A DNA stretch of 64,000 bases from Erythrobacter dokdonensis DSW-74 (lineage in GTDB: Bacteria; Pseudomonadota; Alphaproteobacteria; Sphingomonadales; Sphingomonadaceae): positions 496,001-560,000 of the forward strand of contig NZ_LZYB01000001.1 of assembly GCF_001677335.1 (NCBI RefSeq), read 5' to 3'. This document shows, one piece after another, positions 52,216 to 60,366 of this stretch; the stretch's first letter is position 1, and each line of letters opens with the position of its first letter. The position numbers and the translations under genes were made by a program. Under the pieces are notes generated by a model. The model saw only the letters and a list, made by a program, of their open reading frames with translations. It was not told the DNA's origin and made no database searches.

Positions 52216-54399
52216 GTGTCCCTCAAGGGTCTCTTGTCATCGCGCGGGTCATCCGCGCTTCGCATGCGGCAAGGGCATGTCGCCTCGGCACTGTCCGATG
52301 GCGAGCGGCTGGCAATGCTAGACGAACTGGAGAAATCCGGGCTCGGCTGGTTCTGGTCGAGCGATGCAGAAGGCAAGCTGACCTATATCTCCGCCGCTAT
52401 CGCCGAGCGGCTCGATATTCCGCTCTCCGATCTATTGGGTCAGCCGCTGACCGCGATATTTTCCGCAGCCGAGCGTGAGGGGCGTGCGAAGTCGCTTTCG
52501 CTGATGCTCGGCGCGCACAAGGCATTTACCGGCATGGCTGTTCGCGCCCTGCGCAACCCGGGCGGGCCGGTGCTTCGTCTGGCGGGCCAACCGGTGTTCA
52601 CCGCAGGTGGCCGCTTCGCCGGTTTCCGCGGAACGGGTGCAGACATCAGCGACGAGTTCCACCGCGAGGAGGAAACCGCCCGGCTGGCGCGTTTTGATTC
52701 GCTCACCGGTCTCAGCAACCGTCACCGGATGGCGCATCAGGTTGAAACGACGCTGGCTGCCTTTCAGGCTGCAAAACGCAACTGCGCTGTCATGATGCTC
52801 GACCTGGATCGCTTCAAGCATGTCAATGACACGCTTGGTCATGCGGCGGGTGATGAATTGCTCAAGCAGGTGGCCGCGCGTCTCGGCCGGGCCATCGATC
52901 GCGATTGTGAGATCGGCCGGCTTGGCGGAGACGAATTCCAGGTGATGCTGCCCGATATCGATGACCGTGGCGTGCTTGGGGACATGGCGAACAAGATCAT
53001 CTCCATCCTGCGTCAACCCTATAGTCTTGCCGAGGGTCGCTGCGTCATCGGCGCTTCGGTGGGAATTGCGATAGCCCCGCATGACGGCGTCACCCGCGAC
53101 GAGATCGTGCGCGCCGCCGACCTTGCGCTTTATGCCGCGAAGAATGGCGGGCGAGGGCAATACCGCTTTTTTTCGGGTGAACTCGAGAACGAAACGATTT
53201 TCCGCCGCCGACTGGAGGAGCATCTCGGTCAGGCGCTGAGCGAGGAACAGCTGTTTCTGCGCTATGAACCGATCGTTGATGCGGCCTCGCAGGCAGTAAA
53301 GGCGCTCGAGGCGCATGTCTGCTGGAATCACGCGACACGCGGGATCATCGACGAGGAGGAATTTGCGCAGATCGTCGAGGGTTCCAGCCGCATCGCTGAT
53401 GTCGGAATGTGGGCCATAGCCGAGGCTTGCCGCCAGGGGGCCCTCTGGCCTGACAGCGTGCGCATCGCAGTCAACGTCCCGGTCGCGCTGTTCTTGTCGG
53501 ACACCTTCCTCGAACAGGTCAGTTCCGCCATCGAGACTGCCGGCCTTGCGCCTGCCCGGCTTGAACTGGAGATCAGCGAAGCGGTGTTCTTCGGCGATGC
53601 CAACGTTGTCGATCGTACACTTGCAGGCCTCTTCAAGCTCGGTGTGCGCCTTACACTGGACGAATTCGGATCCGGCTATTCCTCGCTGGCCTATCTGCGC
53701 CGCGCACCCTTCGATGCGATCAAGATCGATCAGAAGCTGGTGGCCGAGGTTGAGCGCCATGACAGCAGCGAGATGGGCCTGGTCCGCGCCATTGTTGCGC
53801 TCGCTGGGGCGTTGCAGATGGACACGATCGCCAACGGCATCGAGAGCGCGCCCTTGCTTGCCTTGCTAAGCGAGTGCGGTGTTCGCTTTTTGCAGGGGCC
53901 GATCTTCAGCGAACCGATCGATTCCGAGATGATCGATCAGGAAATGGCGGGCGGAACTTGGAAGATCGATCCCGGTTCGAACCGCACGCGCCGGGCAAAA
54001 CGGCGCACGGTATTCCGCAAGATTCAGGTCATCCATGACGACTACGCCTACGAGGTCACGCTCCGCAACCTTTCAAGAACCGGAGCATTGATTCAGGGAC
54101 TGGCTGATGTGCCCAAGGGTACACAATTCGTTGTGGATCTGGGCGGGGGACAGTTGGCTGTTGCAACGGTCACTCGGTCGAGCGGCGATACGCAGGGACT
54201 GGAGTTTGAGCAGTCTCTTGTCGACGACGGATCGGGCGGGCTGTGCACTCGCAACCGAGTCTCACCCTATGCACTCGCCTCCGCTGGAGCGCCACTCGCA
54301 GCGCTCGCACCGGGCAGCTATCAGGGGATGGTTGGCGGGCTTATTGGCCAAACTACCGCACCAAAGTTCGGCTATGCGCCCGGGAGTCGGGTCGACTGA
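52216..54399 (+). CDS. Soluble PAS-GGDEF-degenerate EAL-PilZ c-di-GMP protein
   Basis: 727 aa from GTG 52216, which follows GGAGG at 10 nt (GTG 52147 is an alternative, no ribosome site). No membrane helices. PAS (SGLGWFWSSDAEGKLTYIS), active GGDEF (RLGGDEFQVML near 236), then an EAL-like domain with key losses: ALEAHVCWNHA (EAH for EAL), LTLDEFGSGYSS (second Asp of DDF is Glu), and IANGIES (Glu of AEGVE is Asn). The N of NVP and IKID Lys are kept. Ends in a PilZ domain (NLSRTG). Likely a cyclase with a non-catalytic or altered EAL domain. Tandem paralogue of the previous gene. Confidence 0.9.
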   Translation: MSLKGLLSSRGSSALRMRQGHVASALSDGERLAMLDELEKSGLGWFWSSDAEGKLTYISAAIAERLDIPLSDLLGQPLTAIFSAAEREGRAKSLSLMLGAHKAFTGMAVRALRNPGGPVLRLAGQPVFTAGGRFAGFRGTGADISDEFHREEETARLARFDSLTGLSNRHRMAHQVETTLAAFQAAKRNCAVMMLDLDRFKHVNDTLGHAAGDELLKQVAARLGRAIDRDCEIGRLGGDEFQVMLPDIDDRGVLGDMANKIISILRQPYSLAEGRCVIGASVGIAIAPHDGVTRDEIVRAADLALYAAKNGGRGQYRFFSGELENETIFRRRLEEHLGQALSEEQLFLRYEPIVDAASQAVKALEAHVCWNHATRGIIDEEEFAQIVEGSSRIADVGMWAIAEACRQGALWPDSVRIAVNVPVALFLSDTFLEQVSSAIETAGLAPARLELEISEAVFFGDANVVDRTLAGLFKLGVRLTLDEFGSGYSSLAYLRRAPFDAIKIDQKLVAEVERHDSSEMGLVRAIVALAGALQMDTIANGIESAPLLALLSECGVRFLQGPIFSEPIDSEMIDQEMAGGTWKIDPGSNRTRRAKRRTVFRKIQVIHDDYAYEVTLRNLSRTGALIQGLADVPKGTQFVVDLGGGQLAVATVTRSSGDTQGLEFEQSLVDDGSGGLCTRNRVSPYALASAGAPLAALAPGSYQGMVGGLIGQTTAPKFGYAPGSRVD

Positions 54400-54457
54400 G
54401 GGTGTTGCGTTTTTCTCGAATGACTTTGCTGCATCGCAAGGCTAAGTCGCGGGTCAA

Positions 54458-56275
54458 ATGACTGACCTCTCCAAGATCCGCAACTTCAGCATCATCGCCC
54501 ATATCGACCATGGCAAGTCGACCCTTGCCGACCGGCTGATCCAGTTCACGGGAGGCCTCACCGCGCGCGAGATGTCCGAGCAAGTCCTTGATAACATGGA
54601 CATCGAGAAAGAGCGCGGGATCACCATCAAGGCCCAGACCGTCCGTCTGACCTACACCGCCAAGGACGGCGAGACCTATCAGCTCAACCTGATGGACACC
54701 CCCGGCCACGTCGACTTCGCCTACGAAGTCTCCCGCAGCCTCGCCGCCTGCGAGGGCGCGCTGCTTGTGGTCGACGCCGCACAAGGGGTCGAGGCCCAGA
54801 CGCTCGCCAACGTCTACCAGTCGATCGAGCACGATCACGAGATCGTCCCCGTCATCAACAAGATCGACCTGCCCGCCGCCGAACCGGACAAGGTCAAGCT
54901 CGAGATCGAGGAGATCATCGGCCTCGACGCGTCGGACGCCGTCCTCACCAGCGCCAAATCGGGCATCGGGATCGAGGACGTGCTCGAAGCCGTCGTCACC
55001 CGCATCCCGCCGCCCAAGGGCACCACCGACGCGCCTTTGAAGGCCAGCCTCGTCGATTCGTGGTACGACCCCTATCTCGGCGTCGTCATCCTCGTGCGCG
55101 TGATCGACGGCAGGCTGACCAAGGGGCTGAACATCAAGTTCATGCAGGGCGGCACCCAGCACCTCGTCGACCGCGTCGGCTGCTTCACCCCCAAGCGCAC
55201 CGACCTGGGCGAGCTCGGCCCGGGCGAAATCGGCTTCATCACCGCCCAGATCAAGGAGGTGGAGCAGGCCCGCGTCGGCGACACCATCACCACCGTCAAG
55301 AACGGCGCGACAGAAGCGCTGCCGGGCTACAAGGAAGTCCAGCCGGTGGTGTTCTGCGGCCTCTTCCCCGTCGACGCCGCGGATTTCGAGAAGCTGCGCG
55401 AAAGCATCGGCAAGCTGCGCCTCAACGACGCCTCCTTCTCCTACGAGATGGAGTCGAGCGCCGCGCTCGGCTTCGGCTTCCGCTGCGGGTTCCTCGGGCT
55501 GCTCCACCTTGAAATCATTCAGGAACGCCTCAGCCGCGAATACGACCTCGACCTCATCACCACGGCGCCTTCCGTGGTCTACCGCGTCCACCTCGGCCAT
55601 TCGAAGAACGAGGAGGCCAAGGTCATCGACATCCACAATCCCGCCGACTGGCCGGACGTGAACCGCATCGAGATGATCGAGGAGCCGTGGATCAAGGCGG
55701 TGATCTACACCCCCGACGAATACCTCGGCTCGATCCTCAAACTGTGCCAGGACCGCCGCGGCATCCAGACCGAACTCACCTATGTCGGCGGCCGCGCGCA
55801 GGTGACCTACGAGCTGCCGCTGAACGAAGTGGTGTTCGACTTCTACGACCGGCTGAAGTCGATTTCGCGCGGCTATGCCAGCTTCGATTACGAGCAGATC
55901 GGCAACCGCGAGGGCGACCTCGTGAAGATGAACATCCTCGTCAATAACGAGCCGGTCGACGCGCTGAGCCTGATCGTCCACCGCCTCGCCGCCGAGGAAC
56001 GCGGCCGCGGCATGTGCGAGCGCCTGAAAGACCTGATCCCGCGCCACCTGTTCAAGATCCCGATCCAGGCCGCAATCGGCGGCAAGGTGATCGCCCGCGA
56101 AACCATCGCCGCCTTGCGCAAGGACGTGACCGCCAAGTGTTACGGCGGGGATATTACGCGCAAGAAGAAGCTGCTGGAGAAGCAGAAGAAGGGGAAGGCG
56201 CGGATGCGGGAGTATGGCAATGTGTCGATCCCGCAGGAGGCGTTTATTGCGGCGTTGCGGATGGGGGAAGAGTGA
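54458..56275 (+). CDS. lepA: Elongation factor 4 (LepA)
   Basis: 605 aa, standard length. Ribosome-associated GTPase. Motifs: [15 protein letters not shown] (G1), [12 protein letters not shown] (G2), [13 protein letters not shown] (G3), VINKIDLP (G4), TSAKSG (G5), and the LepA-specific C-terminal domain ([20 protein letters not shown]). No trans-envelope signal. Core gene, transcribed from its own region and ended by the terminator at 56381-56407. Confidence 0.97.
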   Translation: MTDLSKIRNFSIIAHIDHGKSTLADRLIQFTGGLTAREMSEQVLDNMDIEKERGITIKAQTVRLTYTAKDGETYQLNLMDTPGHVDFAYEVSRSLAACEGALLVVDAAQGVEAQTLANVYQSIEHDHEIVPVINKIDLPAAEPDKVKLEIEEIIGLDASDAVLTSAKSGIGIEDVLEAVVTRIPPPKGTTDAPLKASLVDSWYDPYLGVVILVRVIDGRLTKGLNIKFMQGGTQHLVDRVGCFTPKRTDLGELGPGEIGFITAQIKEVEQARVGDTITTVKNGATEALPGYKEVQPVVFCGLFPVDAADFEKLRESIGKLRLNDASFSYEMESSAALGFGFRCGFLGLLHLEIIQERLSREYDLDLITTAPSVVYRVHLGHSKNEEAKVIDIHNPADWPDVNRIEMIEEPWIKAVIYTPDEYLGSILKLCQDRRGIQTELTYVGGRAQVTYELPLNEVVFDFYDRLKSISRGYASFDYEQIGNREGDLVKMNILVNNEPVDALSLIVHRLAAEERGRGMCERLKDLIPRHLFKIPIQAAIGGKVIARETIAALRKDVTAKCYGGDITRKKKLLEKQKKGKARMREYGNVSIPQEAFIAALRMGEE

Positions 56276-56296
56276 AGCCCCGCGCCTAGCGCAGAC

Positions 56297-56378
56297 GTTT
56301 GCGCAGCAAACGGCAAGCTAGAAGCGAGAGGCTGTAACTCCGGCCAGCGGGGCGGCGTCAGCCGAACCCGTCTGACGC
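56297..56378 (+). other. Two stem-loops in the lepA 3' region
   Basis: GTTTGC (56297-56302) pairs with GCAAAC (56306-56311), and GCGTCAG (56355-56361) with CTGACGC (56372-56378). With the terminator that follows they make three consecutive hairpins after the lepA stop. Could be a 3'-UTR-derived small RNA or simply structured intergenic DNA. Confidence 0.35.
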
Positions 56379-56380
56379 AG

Positions 56381-56407
56381 GCCGCGGCTTTGCCGCGGCT
56401 AGTTTTT
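56381..56407 (+). terminator. Rho-independent terminator of lepA
   Basis: GCCGCGGC (56381-56388) pairs with GCCGCGGC (56392-56399), 3-nt loop, followed by TAGTTTTT (T-run 56403-56407). Confidence 0.8.
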
Positions 56408-56477
56408 AGTCCTGTCGCTTGCGGGACGGGGATTACTGTCGCTTGACTTGATCGCCCAGGCGCAAGAACAATTGCTC

Positions 56478-57347
56478 ATGGCTTTTGGCGTTTTCATGCA
56501 CAAAGATGGGTCCGGCTACGCCGACATTCCCGAGGTGCATTATCAGTTTCCGAAGATTTATCTTAACCGCGCGAAGCACATGGTTGGCGACTGGATCGTT
56601 TATCGCGAGCCAGTGAAGGTTCGGCAATCCAAGGGCTTCTTTGCTGTCGCCAAAGTCGCGCAAATCATTCCCGACCCTGACCGCGCCGATCATTTTCGCG
56701 CGCTGATAGAGGCTGGTAGCTATTTGCCCTTTGAGCCAACAGTTCCCCACATAGTGGACGGCCAACCTATCGAGCGTGATTTGGCCAATCCACAAGCAGC
56801 GGTTCGCCCACTTTCAAATTCGGACTTTGCGCGCATAGTCGCACTCGGATTACCGGACGATCAAACGCTCCCTCGCGTAGGTGATCCTGAGCCACTTGAT
56901 CGCGTTCGAGAAGAGCAGACCCCGTTCGAGATTGAGCGTCCCTTGGCGCAATCGCTTCTCAACCGCCCCTTCCGTGACCGTGCGTTCCGTCGCGCCGTGC
57001 TTCATGCATACGATGGGCGCTGTGCGGTGACTGGTTGGCGCTTGGTGAACGGGGGAGGGCGACTGGAGGCCGAAGCCGCCCATATTCGCCCGGTCGAACA
57101 TGGCGGACCAGACTCGATCCGGAACGGGCTTGCTCTTTCGGGAACCGCACACTGGATGTTCGATCGTGGCCTTATCGGCGTGGCCGATAACCACGAGATA
57201 ATCATTCACAGGAAGGTCAACGACCGAAGCGGAGTGGAAGCCATAATCAATCCGACAGGAAAGCTTATCGCCCCGGCTCGTGACGCTGATCAGCCTCATC
57301 CCCAATTCCTGGCTTGGCATCGCGCATTTCACGCGTTCTCGGCTTAA
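56478..57347 (+). CDS. HNH endonuclease with PUA/EVE-like N-terminal domain
   Basis: 289 aa from ATG 56478 (an in-frame TTG at 56448 is possible). N-terminal 110 residues read YQFPKIYLNRAKHMVGDWIV, FFAVAKVAQIIPDPDRADHF, YLPFEPTVPHI, the style of EVE/PUA-like domains that bind modified bases in modification-dependent restriction enzymes. The C-terminal HNH nuclease has CAVTGWRL, EAAHIRPVEHGGPDSIRNGL, and GTAHWMFDRGLIG (His, Asn, His). Together these suggest cleavage of DNA with modified cytosine or adenine. Followed by a stand-alone DpnI-like winged helix. Slightly lower GC than flanking core genes. Confidence 0.75.
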   Translation: MAFGVFMHKDGSGYADIPEVHYQFPKIYLNRAKHMVGDWIVYREPVKVRQSKGFFAVAKVAQIIPDPDRADHFRALIEAGSYLPFEPTVPHIVDGQPIERDLANPQAAVRPLSNSDFARIVALGLPDDQTLPRVGDPEPLDRVREEQTPFEIERPLAQSLLNRPFRDRAFRRAVLHAYDGRCAVTGWRLVNGGGRLEAEAAHIRPVEHGGPDSIRNGLALSGTAHWMFDRGLIGVADNHEIIIHRKVNDRSGVEAIINPTGKLIAPARDADQPHPQFLAWHRAFHAFSA

Positions 57348-57476
57348 CCGTCATCTCTAATGCTGAGGCAAGTTCTTCGCCACGCAAAATAGGTGCACTC
57401 TGAGTCGCACTCCTCCATGATCTCTACTTGTCAACTTGAACATGAACTGATCTCTCTGGCGGCGAAAGGAGTGACA

Positions 57477-57713
57477 ATGCTAACTTGGACCGAGGCCGTG
57501 ACCGATGCAGTGCATCGTGTCGCTGCTAATAGCCCCGATGGTCTCTTCAGCCGGAGCGATCTAATCGCTCAAGAGGGCGCCCGCATGTGTGCCGATACAG
57601 GGACCACCGGCGAAACGCCGATGCAGACCGTCAGTCGGGAGCTTCAACAGCTTCGCGACCGAGGCTTGATCGAGTTCGTCGACGGCAAAGGGACATATCG
57701 ACTAAAATCCTGA
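57477..57713 (+). CDS. Stand-alone winged-helix protein like the C-terminal domain of DpnI/Dam-replacing proteins
   Basis: 78 aa. ATG 57477 sits 6 nt after AAGGAG. Begins MLTWTEAVTDAVHRVAAN and ends TVSRELQQLRDRGLIEFVDG then KGTYRLKS. The xxLQxLRDRGLIEFxxxGxYRL ending is that of the m6A-reading winged helix of DpnI and of Dam-replacing protein HTH domains, here without a nuclease. A Cys-free 30-residue loop separates the helices. Its place 130 bp after the HNH gene suggests it serves as a DNA-recognition or regulatory partner. Confidence 0.65.
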   Translation: MLTWTEAVTDAVHRVAANSPDGLFSRSDLIAQEGARMCADTGTTGETPMQTVSRELQQLRDRGLIEFVDGKGTYRLKS

Positions 57714-57763
57714 ATCAGGTCGATATTTCTTGATCTAGGGCCTGTTCCGATCAAGATTTGGCG

Positions 57764-58195
57764 ATGGACAAATCTCAATTTGAGCTCGTCACCATCCCGG
57801 ATGAAGTCAGGACGGAAAGCCGGATCCCTATGGAAAATGAGCGCTGGCTGGTTGGGTTGCCGCTGTCGCCTCGTTCCATGTTTTGGTGGGGAGCGTTTAC
57901 CGATTGGTGCGTTGCAGCCGATCACGGGCTCTTCGCAGACTATATTGAGCGGGGTCCGCTGATCATTTTCCTTGAACGGCAGAGTGATGCGAGGTGGGCG
58001 CTGCACCCGAAGACATGTGAATTCCGCAATGCCAAAAATCGCAGAGCGAGTTGGGCAGGCTTTATAATGCGCCATCCTGAAATTGCTGCCGGGCTTCTCG
58101 CGGTTCTGCCAAATTTGGTGCAGCCCGCCCCTCCACCGTCCTGCGGATGGTTCCCCTCCCCTGGAGGGGAGGATTTTCGTGCCTGCTGCGCCTAA
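57764..58195 (+). CDS. Hypothetical protein
   Basis: 143 aa from ATG 57764, 50 bp after the winged-helix gene. Reads through aromatic-rich FWWGAFTDWCVAADHGLFAD and LHPKTCEFRNAKNRRASW to a tail encoded by an intergenic palindrome (58152-58170), so its true end may be eroded. No signal peptide or recognised domain. Same strand as the HNH and winged-helix genes; could belong to the same module. Confidence 0.55.
   Translation: MDKSQFELVTIPDEVRTESRIPMENERWLVGLPLSPRSMFWWGAFTDWCVAADHGLFADYIERGPLIIFLERQSDARWALHPKTCEFRNAKNRRASWAGFIMRHPEIAAGLLAVLPNLVQPAPPPSCGWFPSPGGEDFRACCA
58152..58177 (+). terminator. Palindrome with T-run inside the 3' end of the hypothetical gene
   Basis: TCCCCTCC (58152-58159) pairs with GGAGGGGA (58163-58170), 3-nt loop, followed by GGATTTT. 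Terminator-like. The sequence CTCCCCTGGAGGGGAG is of a type that recurs between genes in sphingomonads. Confidence 0.55.
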
Positions 58196-59094
58196 GGATC
58201 AAACCCCTCATCCTTCAGCGTCCACACCGTCTTCGGCGGCTCCGGCTCGGGCGGTTGCCATTTGCGGTAGTCCGGCCCGGGTTTCGGCATTGCCTCCTCC
58301 TCCGCCACCCGCTTCGGCGCGGGGAGGGCGGGGGTCTCCGGCGGGTCGAAGTGGGTCGAGGGGGTGTCGAGCGTGACCTCGGTGAGCCGCCGCGTGCGCT
58401 CGTCGGCGGCGCTCGCGGCAAGGTCGCGGTCGCGCAGGTGCGCGAAGTGGGCGAAGGCAGCGAGGGTTTCTGCCGAGAGCGCGGCGCGGCGTTGGGGGCG
58501 TTCGCGTTCGATGCGGCGGCGGATGCCGGCGATCTTGCGGTCGATGCTGGCCTTGATCTCGGCAATCGAGACATGCCGCTGGCCGGCCTCGTATTCCTTC
58601 TTCCACTGCTTGTGGAGCCGGTCGAGCTGCATCTGGCTTACCGCGTTGAGGCCTCTCGGCCCGCCGCCTGCGGCAAAGCGGTCGGGCGCGCGGTTGCGCA
58701 GGATGAACATCAGCAGCCGGTCATTATACTTGCGGCGCGTGCCGACGAGTTTGCCGTAGGAATAGACCGGCTCCTCCACGCCGTTCAGCGCGCGGTCCAT
58801 CACCACATCCTCGACCCGGGCGACGCCAAGCTGGAGCGCGGCCTCCCATGCGGCGCGGAAACCCCCGGCGCCCGGCTCGCGGCGCAGCGCGTAGACCCCG
58901 CGCTGGGCCATGTCGACGGCCTTGCATGCGGCCTCGACCGAGCCGGTATCGGCCAGCGCCTCGATGAAGGCGCGCTGGCGTTCGGGGGTCCAGCCGTCGT
59001 GGCGTGCGCATTTGCGCGGGACGGGGGTGAAGGAGGGAAGCTGTCCTGCCGGGACGGGCAGGCGGGTGGTGCGGGGGTCTTTCTTGCGGGTCAT
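58192..59094 (-). CDS. Terminase-small-subunit-like HTH protein (conserved hypothetical)
   Basis: 300 aa. N-terminal helix-turn-helix: WTPERQRAFIEALADTGSVE, AACKAVDMAQRGVYALRR, GGFRAAWEAALQLG. This is like small terminase subunits and related HTH proteins. The middle has a charged coiled stretch (KKEYEAGQRHVSIAEIKASI, RRRIERERPQRR) and the C-terminus is Pro-rich. No large terminase, portal or other phage gene is near, so it is probably a domesticated or housekeeping DNA-binding protein. Convergent with the hypothetical gene at 57764. Confidence 0.7.
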   Translation of the reverse strand: MTRKKDPRTTRLPVPAGQLPSFTPVPRKCARHDGWTPERQRAFIEALADTGSVEAACKAVDMAQRGVYALRREPGAGGFRAAWEAALQLGVARVEDVVMDRALNGVEEPVYSYGKLVGTRRKYNDRLLMFILRNRAPDRFAAGGGPRGLNAVSQMQLDRLHKQWKKEYEAGQRHVSIAEIKASIDRKIAGIRRRIERERPQRRAALSAETLAAFAHFAHLRDRDLAASAADERTRRLTEVTLDTPSTHFDPPETPALPAPKRVAEEEAMPKPGPDYRKWQPPEPEPPKTVWTLKDEGFDP

Positions 59095-59203
59095 GGAGGG
59101 GAGTGCATCACAAAAGGCCCGAGTAGGAAAATCGGGGGGCGACCGGGGGCGGGAGGCGCGGCTTCACTTGGCGTTCAGCACGGGCCTCGTTATAGAGCGC
59201 GCC

Positions 59204-59998
59204 ATGGCGACCATGTTCTCTTCCCGTCTTGCGCGCGCGGCTCTGCTCGCCGCGACCCTTGCCACCATTCCGGCCTGCGCCGGCAAGACCGAGGGGGCCG
59301 ATGTCGCCTATGTCGCGCGCGACGTCGAATCCCTTTACGCCGAGGCGCAGCGGCGGCTTGACCGCGGCAATACGCTGGTCGCGGCTGCACTGTTCGACGA
59401 GGTGGAGCGCCAGCACCCCTATTCGCCCTGGGCCCGCCGCGCGCAGCTGATGAGCGCTTTCAGCTATTATATCGCGCGCGATTACAACAAGGCGATCCAG
59501 AACGCGCAGCGCTTCCTGTCGATCCACCCGGGCAACAAGGATGCGCCTTACGCCTATTACCTGATCGCTCTGAGCTATTACGAGCAGATCAGCGACGTGA
59601 ACCGCGACCAGAAGATCACCGAGCAGGCGCAGACCGCGCTGCGCGAGGTCAACCGGCGCTTTCCCCAGACCGAATACGCCGCCGACGCGCGGCTCAAGCT
59701 TGATCTCGTGGCCGATCACCTTGCCGGCAAGGAGATGGAGATCGGTCGCCATTACCAGCGCATGGGCCTGTGGCTTGCCGCCGACATGCGGTTCCGCAAC
59801 GTGATCGAGAAGTTCGATACCACCAGCCACACGCCCGAGGCGCTCTACCGGCTGACGGAAAGCAGCCTCGCGCTCGGCATCCCGGCCGAAGCGGTGAAGT
59901 ATGCCGCGGTGCTGGGTGCGAACTATCCCGGCACCAAGTGGTACGAGAAGGCCTACAAGCTGGTGAACAAGCACGCCGAGGGCGTCACCGCGAGCTGA
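59204..59998 (+). CDS. bamD: Outer-membrane protein assembly factor BamD
   Basis: 264 aa lipoprotein. Signal peptide MFSSRLARAALLAATLATIPAC with Cys at the lipobox position. Five TPR-like repeats: YAEAQRRLDRGNTLVAAALF, AQLMSAFSYYIARDYNKAIQ, AYYLIALSYYEQISDVNRD, FPQTEYAADARLKLDLVADH, IGRHYQRMGLWLAADMRFRN. BamD is the essential scaffold of the BAM complex that folds outer-membrane barrels such as the TonB receptors here. recN follows after a divergent regulator; bamD-recN proximity is usual in alphaproteobacteria. Confidence 0.93.
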   Translation: MATMFSSRLARAALLAATLATIPACAGKTEGADVAYVARDVESLYAEAQRRLDRGNTLVAAALFDEVERQHPYSPWARRAQLMSAFSYYIARDYNKAIQNAQRFLSIHPGNKDAPYAYYLIALSYYEQISDVNRDQKITEQAQTALREVNRRFPQTEYAADARLKLDLVADHLAGKEMEIGRHYQRMGLWLAADMRFRNVIEKFDTTSHTPEALYRLTESSLALGIPAEAVKYAAVLGANYPGTKWYEKAYKLVNKHAEGVTAS

Positions 59999-60366
59999 GC
60001 GGGTGGCGGCTGCGGCCGGCCCGCAAGCGCAAAAAAAGGCCCCCGCCCGTAGCGCGGACGGAGGCCGTAAAGTGGGAAAAGGAGATGTGTAACCTCCCTT
60101 CCTCGGGTCGCCTCGGTGGCAGCTGCACTGCCAAAACGCAATTCAGTGGCATCGCCGGATCGAAGCGATCGGCGGAACGGATCCGCTGATCGCCTCGCCC
60201 CCCTGCCGAGGGTCGGCCCGCCGGCCTTCCCCCCAATCACGCTCGCATGACTATGCGGCGCGGCGATTCGCGTCTTTCCTGTCCGGCTGAAAGATTCTGA
60301 AACTTCCTGACCGCAATTCTGACAAATCTGAATTGCCCGTCGGTTCAGTCACTTGCGGGTGAGCAA
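59999..60366. other. Gap between bamD and the CadC-like gene
   Basis: 368 bp. Near the bamD end is an A7 run (60031-60037) followed by an imperfect GC hairpin up to 60066; read on the minus strand this is a hairpin with a T7 tract, a likely terminator for minus-strand transcripts. The rest (60070-60366) has no gene I can support. Confidence 0.45.
60031..60066 (-). terminator. Probable minus-strand terminator
   Basis: Minus-strand reading: GGCC and ACGG arms pair imperfectly with CCGT and GGCC across 60038-60066, followed by TTTTTTT (60037-60031). It is about 300 bp past the stop of the CadC-like gene. Confidence 0.4.

Noticed and set aside
56448..56477. TTG start for the HNH gene
   Set aside because: Adds ten residues outside the domain without a better ribosome site; ATG 56478 preferred.
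59953..60240. Minus-strand open frame across the bamD end
   Set aside because: Antisense shadow of bamD plus a terminator-like hairpin; composition not coding-like.
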